Part shown: positions 1-8,553 of the stretch, piece after piece | How positions within the stretch are numbered: position 1 is the first letter of the stretch | Layout of the letters: each line of letters opens with the position of its first letter | Origin: Gliomastix tumulicola | Lineage: Eukaryota > Ascomycota > Sordariomycetes > Hypocreales > Bionectriaceae | Assembly: GCA_001599755.1 (NCBI GenBank) | Contig: BCHX01000006.1 | Coordinates: forward strand, 1,103,336-1,167,335 | Direction: 5' to 3' | Length of the DNA: 64,000 nucleotides | The notes under the pieces: generated by a model | What the model was told of the DNA's origin: nothing | The model's input: only the letters and a program-made list of their open reading frames with translations | Databases searched by the model: none | Translations under genes and position numbers: made by a program

Positions 1-271
1 GTTAGCGTGGCGTGCCGTGTGGTTGGTATCGAAGTGGCTAGATCGATGGATCTAGACCTCGAGACCAGGTGTATGGATTTTGGGATGGTCGCTTGTTGCG
101 CATTGTACGGAGTTCACGCCCACCATCCAAGTGCCTCTTATGCTCGGAGCTCCCAAATGCTTTCAACCTGAGGAGATGCTGTAGAATAACGGGTTGTCCA
201 TGAATCACGAGCGGAATTATGCCATTTTGCGATCAGGCCTAGGGTGAAATGTCTGGCCCTCTTCGTGCTGA
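1..271. other. Intergenic sequence at window start
   Basis: I see no gene here. The stretch lies beyond the stop codon of the RRP17 gene (minus strand) and probably holds its 3' UTR. A short perfect palindromic stem (7-bp arms around position 40-56, sharing ATCGAT and TCTAGA hexamers) is present but has no evident role. Confidence 0.5.
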
Positions 272-974
272 CTATTGACGTTTAGCCCTATTCTTGGCTC
301 TTTGTTTCCTCTCCGTGAACTGTCTCTCTTGTTTGCTCTCGTATCGGAATTTCGGCTTCTTCTTTTTCGGGAGATGTTCTTTCGTCTGGGCAACGTCCTT
401 CACTTCGGGAGTCTCCTCTGGAGCATCGTCGTTGTCCCTGTGCAATATGGGCTTCTCCAGCCCGTCCCTTGAGACATTGACTGTTTCTACAGTCACTGTC
501 GTATATCTGTCTTCGTCGATGTACTCCTCTTCGTGATCAATAAGCTCGAGATTGGGCTGATCTGGGAAACCATCCCAACCCTCTGAATCTTCGTCCCCTG
601 ATCCTTCTTCGGTTTCTTCGTGACCCGCAGCCCCTGACTCTTGTAGCATTCTCTTCACTAACGTGACATGCTCTTCGACTTCTCGTTTACGGTCCTCTCG
701 AAGCTGGTAATGCCTGGATTAGCTAATGGTAATTAGGTCTGTAGATTGTGTCACAGCCCACCTGTTTCCGCGTCTCGATTTTCTCCTGCCGGGCCTTTTT
801 GGCTGCTTCCTCTTGTGCTGCCTTTATCCGCTGCTGCTTGCGCTTGTGGAATCCAGTCAAATACTCATGTCGTGCACTATTATCGAAAGAAATTTCCTCG
901 ATCGTGTGCGTCGTCTTCCTTTTCTTGGATGGAGGGGGGAGAAGTGGCTTTTTGGGTCTCGGCTTTGCAAACAT
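272..974 (-). CDS. RRP17: Ribosomal RNA-processing protein 17 (Nop25/NOL12 family)
   Basis: Two exons, 762..974 and 272..703, separated by a 58-bp intron (704..761, GTGGGC..CCAG); they join in frame to a 214-residue protein ending in TAG. Residues 1-71 hold a lysine/arginine-rich start (PRPKKPLLPPPSKKRK) and the block EISFDNSARHEYLTGFHKRK followed by a long basic helix, which is the hallmark of the Nop25/NOL12/Rrp17 family. The middle is acidic (EETEEGSGDEDSEGW) and the C-terminus is again very basic (KKKKPKFRYESKQERQFTERKQRAKNRAKRQ-like, nuclear/nucleolar targeting). Known family role: nucleolar 5'-3' exonuclease activity in 5' end processing of 5.8S and 25S rRNA. Size fits the family (about 200-230 residues). 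It is divergently transcribed from BIG1, with a 330-bp shared promoter. The family call is strong; enzymatic activity is inferred from the family. Confidence 0.88.
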
Positions 975-1304
975 GTTGCGGCAGGTCGGTCTTTACTGCT
1001 GGGCGCGAGTGTATTAATGGGCATTTATCAATGCATTCTTGAGATCGTTCGGCACTTTTCGACAGTTTCCAATTTTCGATTTTGTACGGAGTGTCGAGGC
1101 TGAAGCTGGTCCTGACATTTTTAATGGGGCCAGCGAACGGGAGGACTGCTCCTACCAAATCCTCCACGGACAGTGATTGGCTATATCGGTTATGTAAGAT
1201 AGGACCCGCACGCTCCCTGGAGTGTCATCACCGTTGCGACCGGCTTCAGATCTCCTAGCATCCCGACAGCACCGATCCCTAAACCCATCACGACATTGCT
1301 CACC
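975..1304. promoter_or_regulatory. Shared divergent promoter RRP17 / BIG1
   Basis: This 330-bp region lies between two start codons facing away from each other. It holds an inverted CCAAT box (ATTGG, 1176-1180) and a cytosine/adenine-rich leader just before the BIG1 start. No coding potential seen; promoter role is inferred from position. Confidence 0.5.
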
Positions 1305-2311
1305 ATGCGTCTTCAGGTGCTCAGCAGCGCTCTGGCGCTTGTAGGGTCGTCGGTGGCCTTTACGGACTCCTCTCCCTGGGTTCTACTCTCCACTGCTCCG
1401 TATGGCGAAAGCTCCTATCCAGCTCGACAGGCAGCTACTGACAACCGCATTTCAGCTTCGATATCACGCCAGCTGGCCAGGCGATCTCCTTGACGACCGA
1501 TGTGCTCCGAGATACTAAGCATCTACTCAAAGAATGCCCTACCAGCAACTACTTGCTCGTGAACCAGCGGGGCATGACGACCGCCAGCCTCCGTCGAGCC
1601 ACATCAGATAGCAGCGCCCTACCTTCTTTGAGCCGCGCTGCCGAAGACGCTCGCGTCAAGGGCAAGCTCGTGGTGCCTGAGGTAATCGGCCGGATCAAGG
1701 ACATGCACACAATTGAGGACACGGGCCTTCCGGACTTCATCAAGTCCGAGTGTACGTCGCAGGAGAAGAAGTTCGACATCGACATTCTCGATCTTGCGTC
1801 GCTGCCGTCTGAAGACCAGGAAGATGCGCTCGCTCGCAATAGTATGGAATCCCCGGTTCATGCGTTCTCAAGACCTGATGCTGACGCCCTGGCAGATGCT
1901 CTCATCCAGGATCGAATCACTTCCGCGACTGCCGACGATAGCTTCACTATTCTTTTCCTGTCTACGCCGAACGAGCCTTCTTACGAGCCCGAATTCGCGG
2001 AGCCAATTCATGTTGAGCATAAGAGGCATCTGCAGGCTTCGAATGTACGCCGTAGTGACAACGACACCGAGTGGGAAAAGCTTCCCCTGTTTGAGAAGTA
2101 CCAGTTCTTCACTCCTGGTATGCACAGCCGTCGACTGCATGAAATTTGCGCGTGCACTAACGTCTCCCTAGGCATTTTCATGGGTCTCATCATCTCACTT
2201 GTGCTGGTCAGCATTCTCGGTGTTGGTATCAAGGCGTTGGGAAGCCTCGAGGTCTCCTACGGCTCTTTCGAGAAGGAGATGGGCCCCGCAGCTCAGAGGA
2301 AGCAGCAGTAA
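1305..2311 (+). CDS. BIG1: BIG1-like ER membrane protein (V-ATPase subunit S1/Voa1 C-terminal type)
   Basis: Three exons, 1305..1399, 1456..2117 and 2172..2311; introns of 56 bp (GTATGG..TTTCAG, branch CTGAC) and 54 bp (GTATGC..CCCTAG, branch CACTAAC). The second intron is a multiple of three without a stop, so it can be mistaken for coding; removing it restores the conserved FFTPGIFMGL junction. Product 298 residues. Residues 1-20 form a signal peptide ending near SSVAF; the lumenal part carries an SPWVLLST start typical of BIG1. The C-terminus has one transmembrane helix (about 253-275) and the conserved LEVSYGSFEKEMGPAAQRKQQ-like tail. Known role of the family: ER protein needed for cell-wall beta-1,6-glucan, related to V-ATPase assembly factor Voa1. 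The start is the ATG at 1305; the TTG-initiated upstream reading is ignored. Confidence 0.9.
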
Positions 2312-2676
2312 TCGATTGGAACTACGAGAGGCTCATCCCTGCCTCTACCCGCAAGCCTTTGTACTTTTAACCTGAACTTACGGAGTTGGGAAGATTATCG
2401 TCAGAGCTGTTACCTGTGTAGATGGAACATGGTGTTGGCATTATTAGAACCAGTGGTACATAAGTGAGCATACTGCTTGCTCCAGAAGTAATCCTCAATT
2501 TGGTTATGCTCTCATGGCCGTCGTATCGTTGATATATGGGAATATGAAGTCCGAAAAGCACCACGACCAAACGCCTTAACTCCCTTCACGAATCTGAACC
2601 CGCCCGCGCCGTGCCCATTCCGCGAGTGCGATCCCGGAATCATACGCAAACCGCCCCCCGTCCTGCGTCACCCCTC
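2312..2676. other. Convergent 3' intergenic region BIG1 / TRM112
   Basis: No gene seen in 365 bp between two convergent stop codons. It should hold both 3' UTRs and polyadenylation signals; none is certain by eye. Confidence 0.5.
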
Positions 2677-3140
2677 TCAGACTAGATGGCTTGGAAGGAG
2701 GAATATGGGGATGCCCTCCTTGACAGCATACTCATGCTCACAGTTCCCGCAGACGAGCTTTCCTTCTGACACTCGAGTCTCCATGAGCAGACGATGCAGG
2801 TCCTTCAACTTGTCTTGATCTTCTAGGAGCTCCTCCTCCGTTGGCGGGTTGTCAGGCAGCGGAGGAAAGCCAAGCTGTTCGGTCATGTGTTAGTATTTGA
2901 CTGTGAGAATATGAGGGGCATAAGGATGCCGATGTTTTTTTTTTTTTGTCTCACCTCTGTTGAAGTTGTCTTGAGCGCAGCCCAATCGAGCCGGGGCAGA
3001 ATATTGATTATCGCATCCGGGTTTAGCTCCAGCTCGTCTTGAACCAGCTCTACATCCTTGAGATGGAGCGGATAAGAGGCTGCAGTGCCCTTGCAGGCTT
3101 TGACGGCGCAAGTCATGAAATTAAGAGTGAGGACCTTCAT
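2677..3140 (-). CDS. TRM112: Multifunctional methyltransferase subunit Trm112
   Basis: Two exons, 2955..3140 and 2677..2874, with an 80-bp intron (2875..2954, GTGAGA..GAACAG, branch ACTAAC) joining to a 127-residue protein. The start ATG at 3140 gives MKVLTLNFMTC; an upstream in-frame ATG exists but the family begins MK(V/L)LT. Cysteines at 11, 16, 104 and 107 (CAVKAC and CGNC) match the zinc-binding set of Trm112, and the C-terminal NCEHEYAVKEGIPIFLLP block is diagnostic. Known role: small zinc protein that stabilises and activates the methyltransferases Trm9, Trm11, Bud23 and Mtq2, which modify tRNA, 18S rRNA and the release factor eRF1. The intron carries a run of 13 T on the plus strand (2935-2947). 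Confidence 0.95.
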
Positions 3141-3519
3141 GGCGACGACGAATGGCTGACATTGACGGTACATTCAGTTGTTTATTGGAAGGTTTTTTTT
3201 CCTTTCCCCAGATGGGCTCCAAAATGTTAGACACCAATATGGGTCGCTACGTCCGAGTTAGTGCGCCAACCCGCCACCGTGTGCTCAGAGTGAAGATTCT
3301 CGTTGTTTCACGTGGTATGCGATACAAAGTACAGCAACTTTCGAACATGTAGCTTTCCTCTCTTCTGTTACTACTCTCGCGTCTTGGTTTAGATTCACGA
3401 ACTGGCCGCTCATTGAACGGGGTGCAAAAGCCATGACAAAATTCATCCGCAATTCATTTCTCGACTTTGGCGGGGTGCTATGGAACGTTGTGCATATAAC
3501 CACATCATATCCGGGACAA
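3141..3519. promoter_or_regulatory. TRM112 upstream region / cyclophilin 3' region
   Basis: This 379-bp gap separates the TRM112 start from the last cyclophilin exon, both on the minus strand. It should hold the TRM112 promoter and the cyclophilin 3' UTR. No gene or clear motif seen. Confidence 0.45.
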
Positions 3520-4527
3520 TCAAGCCTTCGTCTTCTCATCATCGTCATCAGGTTGCTTCTTGTTCAAGCGGAAGAAAGCGACGATCGCGGCTAGAATGAC
3601 ACCAAGGAACAGCGCCTTGTGCCCCCAAGTCAGGGCATCGGAGCTTCCCACCGGGATGTCACTCGTCGTCTTAGACTCGTCTTCGTTGAGCTCTACAACG
3701 AAATCGCACACGCATCAGCACACCGCCCAGCCATCATCAACGTAGAGGAAGGCGCTGCGAACAACAGCGAAGGCGGCAGATGTTTAGAGCTCGACATGAA
3801 TACCTTCGGGGGGGACCTCAAGCTCGCCGCTCTTGACAATCTTGACGGTGTCGGCAGGCTTGTCTCCGCGAGAAGTCTTGAAGTTCTGGATCTTGTCGAC
3901 AATGTCATAGCCCTCGAGGACCTCGCCGAAGACAACGTGACGACCGTCAAGCCAACTAGGATGCCCTATTAGCTATGTTCAAGCCCAATATGATGGCTTC
4001 GTTGGGGTTACTCACGAGGTGACGACGGTGGTGATGAAGAATTGGGAGCCGTTGGTGTCCTTTCCGGCGTTGGCCATGGAGAGAAGACCAGGCTTGGTGT
4101 GCTTGAGCTTGAAGTTCTCGTCCTTGAACTTGTCACCATAGACTGAACCCCAGTGTGTCAGTCAACTGGCGAAGCATTCGAGCAGCGTATTTTACTTACT
4201 GGACTTGCCACCAGTGCCATCGCCCTTGGTGAAGTCGCCACCCTGGATCATGAAGTCCTTGATGACACGGTGGAAGGTCGACCCCTCGTATCCGAAGCCC
4301 TTCTCGCCAGTGGCCAGAGCGCGGAAGTTCTCGGTAGTCTCAGGAACGGTCTTACCGTAGAGACCTATGACGATACGACCGACGGACTCCTCGCCATGCT
4401 GGATGTCGAAGTAGACCTTGTGGGTGATCTTGGGGCCCTTGGAAGCCTCGGCAGCGCCAGTGAAGAAGACCAGTCCCACTCCGACGAGCAGGACGGCAGA
4501 GAGGAAGAGCTTCCTCAGGTTGAGCAT
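3520..4527 (-). CDS. cypB: Cyclophilin B, ER peptidyl-prolyl cis-trans isomerase, with alternative C-terminus
   Basis: Exons 4200..4527, 4016..4142 and a third from 3955 downwards; introns 57 bp (GTAAGT..TTCAG) and 60 bp (GTGAGT..CCTAG). Residues 1-30 are a signal sequence (hydrophobic VLLVGVGLVFFTGAAEA); the cyclophilin domain includes FHRVIKDFMIQGGDFT, NGSQFFITT and the WLDGRHVVFGEV block with the active-site residues. Two endings are possible. Reading through to the TAA at 3784 gives 208 residues ending HVEL, an HDEL-like ER-retention tail. Alternatively an intron 3693..3803 (GTATTC..TTGTAG, branch-like CTGATG) joins 3804..3955 in frame to exon 3520..3692, giving 259 residues whose tail has one transmembrane helix (ALFLGVILAAIVAFF) and a charged KKQPDDDDEKTKA end. 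The isomerase call is certain; which ending is used is not. Known family role: proline isomerisation during folding of secreted proteins. Confidence 0.9.
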
Positions 4528-5124
4528 TGTGAATGGTTTGCGCAGGCAATTGACTGGGTAGTAGAGCCTGGGATGATGGAGGGGAGGAGGGGAGGAAGAA
4601 AGGAGAGTCGAGAAAGGGAAGGGGACAGGTTGAACTTAGAGCACTTGAAACGGAGGTAGCTTCCCCGCTGCCCCGTCGATGCTCAATACCCACCCTTGCC
4701 ACAGAGACCATTCAGGGTCCAAAGTGGCACGACAAAGCAACCATCCCAATGCCTAGACCACAGCGCCGTATAGCTCACTATTATGGGATTTGCGGTACAC
4801 GTTTGGGCAACTACCCCTTTGCTTAACTAACGCCCAGTTATTGTGGCAGAAAGAGTCGTAGGAGGAGCTAATTGGTAGACCGTGATTAGACAGCTGGTGA
4901 CACAAAGAATACCACACAAAGGCCTTGTGGATTCCATACTCTGTTTGGCGGTTTTAATGTCACCCGCTTGCGAATTTCCGTCAAAACTGGCCCCAGTCCC
5001 AATTTGTTTATTAGGTAAGCAAGCCTGGACATTTATCGCTTCACGTCCCAATTTCGCGACTCCTCGAAGACGACAAGTTCTCGAACATCCCGGTCAAAGC
5101 GCTTTGACGCAAGGTGCAGTCAAA
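4528..5124. promoter_or_regulatory. Divergent promoter cypB / SWS2
   Basis: 597 bp between divergent start codons. An inverted CCAAT box (ATTGG) lies at 4871-4875. The stretch next to cypB is purine-rich on the plus strand (4570-4625), i.e. a pyrimidine-rich leader for cypB. No gene seen. Confidence 0.5.
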
Positions 5125-5615
5125 ATGGTAGGAATCTTCTGGCTCATACTCGTTCCTAGAAGTGCTCCTAACTAACTCGAACTGCAGGTGTTCATTCTCG
5201 GTGTCAACTTCAGCGAGCAAAAGCTGGTCAAGGTACGATATAATTCAATCCCGTTACCGGTCAATCCAATCAACCCAGCGCAATGAATCTAATATCCCAA
5301 TAGAAAGCGCTCGAATCCTTCTACGCTCTCGGACCATCATCATCGGGGCGAATCATGGCCAAATACTCAATCCACAAGCTCGCAAAAGTCGGCGCCCTAG
5401 CACCCAAGACGGTCACTTCCCTCACCGCCGAGCTCTCGCAAATGACACTCGATAGCGACGCGAAGAAGGTCATGCAGGATAACATCAGGAGGTTAAAGGA
5501 TATTGGATCATACCGGGGCAGGCGGCACGCCATGGGAATGCCAGTTCGTGGACAGAGGACGAGGACACAGACGTCCACGGCAAACAAGCTCAACAGGCTC
5601 GACCGGCGGCAATAA
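5125..5615 (+). CDS. SWS2: Mitochondrial small-subunit ribosomal protein uS13m
   Basis: Three exons: 5125..5127, 5188..5232 and 5304..5615; introns 60 bp (GTAGGA..TGCAG, branch CTAAC) and 71 bp (GTACGA..CAATAG). The first coding exon is only the ATG itself. The joined product has 119 residues and begins MVFILGVNFSEQKLVKKALE; it shows the S13 helix-turn block (GRIMAKYSIHKLAKVGAL) and the basic C-terminus GSYRGRRHAMGMPVRGQRT, where the glycine/arginine pattern contacts 16S-type rRNA in uS13 proteins. Known role: part of the head of the mitochondrial 37S subunit (yeast Sws2). No long mitochondrial presequence is visible, as in several fungal homologues. The frame is supported by exact joining at both introns. 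Confidence 0.92.
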
Positions 5616-5853
5616 GGACGCGACGGGGTTTTGCTCTTCATTCGGCGGGTGTCCTTTTGGCGTGTTCAACTCCGAGCGACTCCATTCCGACCATACTCGG
5701 AGCACTGCTGCTTGTACGAGAATAGTGCGGCTTCGCGGGTCAAGATGCCGCTCGAGTGTATAAAATGTACGACTAGATACATGGCCTTATATCGGGAGAA
5801 AAGTAATATATAGGATATGCCAATCCTCAAGCGCAGCTGGCGATGTACCTAGA

Positions 5854-7423
5854 TCAGGACCACCCAAGCGAAACAGGTTCATCCTCTAAAGCAGGTTCAC
5901 CTCGGGCTTGCAGCTCAGCTGCCACAGCCTCGACATCTGCCCACACTCGAAGGATGTTCTTGCCCACGATCTTGGAGACGTCATGGTCGCTGACGCCCTG
6001 CCTCAATAGCTCAGCGACCAGGTCAGGGTATTTAGTCACGTCCTCGAAGCCCTCGGGTTGACTGTCAATGCCGTCGAGATCGGTGCCAATACCGACATGA
6101 TCAAAGCCGATAAGGTTCCCGATGTAGAGGATGTGCTTGACCACCTGTGCCAGGTTATTCTCTTCGGGAATGGCCTCCGGAATACCAGTCTCTGCACCAG
6201 TATCACGGCATGCGATGAAGTCGCCGGCTATATTCACCATCACGACGGAGTTTCGCTTCTTGACGAGCTCAAGGACGTGATCGGGAACATTGCGCGGGTG
6301 AGGGCAGATGGCGTAAGCAGAGCTGTGAGAGAACATGACTGGCGCCTTTGATCCCTCCCAGTCTGAGGTGCCACCAAGCACATCTTCCATCGTTTTCGCA
6401 CTGCCATATCTCATTAGCCACATCAACCACTACATAAGGGGATTGAACTTACCTAACATGTGACAAGTCGACGATCATGCCGATACGGTTCATCTCGTGG
6501 ATAAGCTTGTACCCAGCCTCGCTGACACCATTGGAGATCGGCGTAGCCTTTCTCAACGGGCGCTCCTCTAGGGCAGCATCGGCATATATGTTATGACAGT
6601 TGTGAGTCAAGGTGGAATACCGGACGCCTAAAGTGTAGTACTGCCTCAGGTTTGATGCCATGTTGCCAATCTGGTGGAGGCCTTCAACGCCCATTGGCGA
6701 TATGAATTTGCCCTTCTTGAACGCCTTGAGAGCGTCCCGAGAATTGAGGCCCCGAGACCCAGAGAAGTCGTCTGGGAATAGCTCTTGAATACGAGCCATC
6801 AGATCAATCTGGTCATATGTGAACTGGACCACTATCTCCCATCGTAAGCTAGACCCTCCGAGTAAGAATAGTTTTTGGCAGATGATTTCCCAACTCACAA
6901 GGTCTCAGGTTCTCATTCGAGAAGTCAGTGCCGTTCTTCGGGCATGGCCAGAAGACGCTCCAGAATGCCCCGCCAGAGTGCCCAGCTCTAAGACGGGCAA
7001 TATCAAGATCACCGGGGAATGGGCCATTCTTGAACGCCTCCTTCCACTCATCGTTGTCAATCTTGACCCCGGATTTGCTGCGGATCAGTATTGGGAGATC
7101 GACGTGACCATCTATGTCGCGAAGTTCGCGGTCAATAATGGACTCTTCGCTTCAGCGGGGCTTCATTAGAATGCTATGTACCTACCTATGAGGGGAGTGG
7201 TTTTGAGGATATGGCGAGCTCTTTGCTCAATCGATTTAGTCCTCGAGCAATGCGCCGAGACTTGGCGTACGCAATGAGCTATCGGTTGGTGGAAGAGGAC
7301 GGCTCCGATAACAAGCAAGAGTATCCCAGTCTTGAGGATGATGTTCTTGGACGGTGACTTGCTACGATGAGGCCGAGGCAATGGCCCCTCGTTGGCCTTT
7401 TTATCCGCTTTGATTACTGCCAT
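5854..7423 (-). CDS. Membrane-anchored dipeptidase, peptidase family M19
   Basis: Four exons: 7186..7423, 6899..7111, 6453..6831 and 5854..6400, with introns of 74, 67 and 52 bp, joining to 458 residues. Residues about 30-50 are a transmembrane anchor (ILLLVIGAVLF) after a basic cytosolic start, so it is a type II membrane protein. The zinc ligands of the renal-dipeptidase family can be placed: His82 and Asp84 (DGHVDLP, where family members usually read DGHND), Glu200 (MGVEG), His275 (DLSHVS), His302 (FSHSSA) and Asp384 (GIGTDLDG). Known reaction: hydrolysis of dipeptides, including in some members D-residues, by a binuclear zinc centre. The start at 7423 follows a likely 5' UTR intron (7425..7476, GTATTC..CTACAG, branch ACTAAT), so an ATG further upstream in that intron is not used. 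Natural substrate unknown. Confidence 0.9.
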
Positions 7424-8553
7424 TCTGTAGGAAATATGATGATTAGTCGACATCAAGGATTGTGTGAGGAGAATACGTCTGACGCAAGATCGATGCTCGG
7501 ATCCATGAGTGCGATAAGGCCTCGGATCATCCCGTCATTTCCAGAGATGATCTCGCCAGCTCCGCCCGGACATGCATGTCTCGTCAGTAAAGTCCATTTC
7601 CTTCTTATAGTCGGTAACGATTGTCACAATCGACCACGCAGAATCCGCGTCAATTAATTCTTACAAACCATGGGATTATAGAAGTGTCCATTCACCTGGC
7701 CCAACCAACGTCTTGGTCTCTGGTCCTGCGGAAACCTCCGTAGGTGCTGGATGTGTAAGTGTGAGCTGGTGACAATAAAGGTGACTCAGCGGGCTTGTGA
7801 CGTCGGAGGCATGTGAGTGTCTCAGCACTGGTCGGGGATGACGATATTTTTGTCCCCCATTCCAATTGCCACACTGTGGCTTTCATTGGGACCCACCCCC
7901 GAAACACTGATGGATGATGGAGGGATCCACTGGATCTGCTGAAAAGGCCTGCCAAATGTCTTCTCTTCAGTAGCCCCACTCAAAGACTCTGCCTACTTCT
8001 CCTACTGGGACTAGTATGAAGTAGGGGTCCGTCAGCTGGTGCTTCCACTGGTGTTGGTGGCTGGCTGCGCCGAACGGGTACCTTGGCCTTGTATATTTTT
8101 GGGATGCTTCGACCGTCACTAACGATGTCCAGCTACCCATGCGCAACGACTCTGCTGTTTTCTTCTTTCTCTTGTCATGTCTTCAGGTCCACGGTGCATC
8201 ACTGACCATTTAATTGCAACTGTTACTCCTAGCCTCTCCGTTCCGACCCGTCATATTCAGCTACACATGCGATACATGATATAGACAATACTTCGCCATC
8301 CTGCCCACCCCCAACGCCGACCCCTTTTCGACACCGAACCGACGTCACAAGACCAAGCTCACGCACCTATACGAGACAGACGAATAGTTACGACTCAATC
8401 ATTTTCAGCGCCTTATTCTTTTCTCTAGCTTCCCTCATTGCACGATTGAGGCCGTCACTCCCCGATTTCGGTCAACCGACGCGCGCCTGCTCCTGGCTTA
8501 GTTTGGCTTCATATTTGCTGGCTGGAATACGAGGGTAGCCGAAAGAGGTCACG
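7424..8553. promoter_or_regulatory. Long divergent promoter, dipeptidase / RhoGAP
   Basis: 1130 bp between divergent start codons. The dipeptidase side contains a probable 5' UTR intron (7425..7476). The RhoGAP side (8290-8550) is cytosine-rich, like a long fungal 5' leader. Short open frames here (for example 7692-7979 minus) have no recognisable protein pattern. No tRNA seen. Confidence 0.5.

Noticed and set aside
36..66. Cluster of ClaI-, XbaI- and XhoI-like hexamers resembling a vector polylinker
   Set aside because: The hexamers are spread and the neighbouring sequence is ordinary; chance is enough, and no vector backbone is visible.
4153..4659. 168-residue plus-strand frame opposite cypB
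   Set aside because: It overlaps confirmed cyclophilin exons and splice sites on the other strand and has no recognisable pattern.
7692..7979. 95-residue minus-strand frame in the dipeptidase promoter
   Set aside because: No family pattern, no good start context, and it lies in a long divergent intergenic region.
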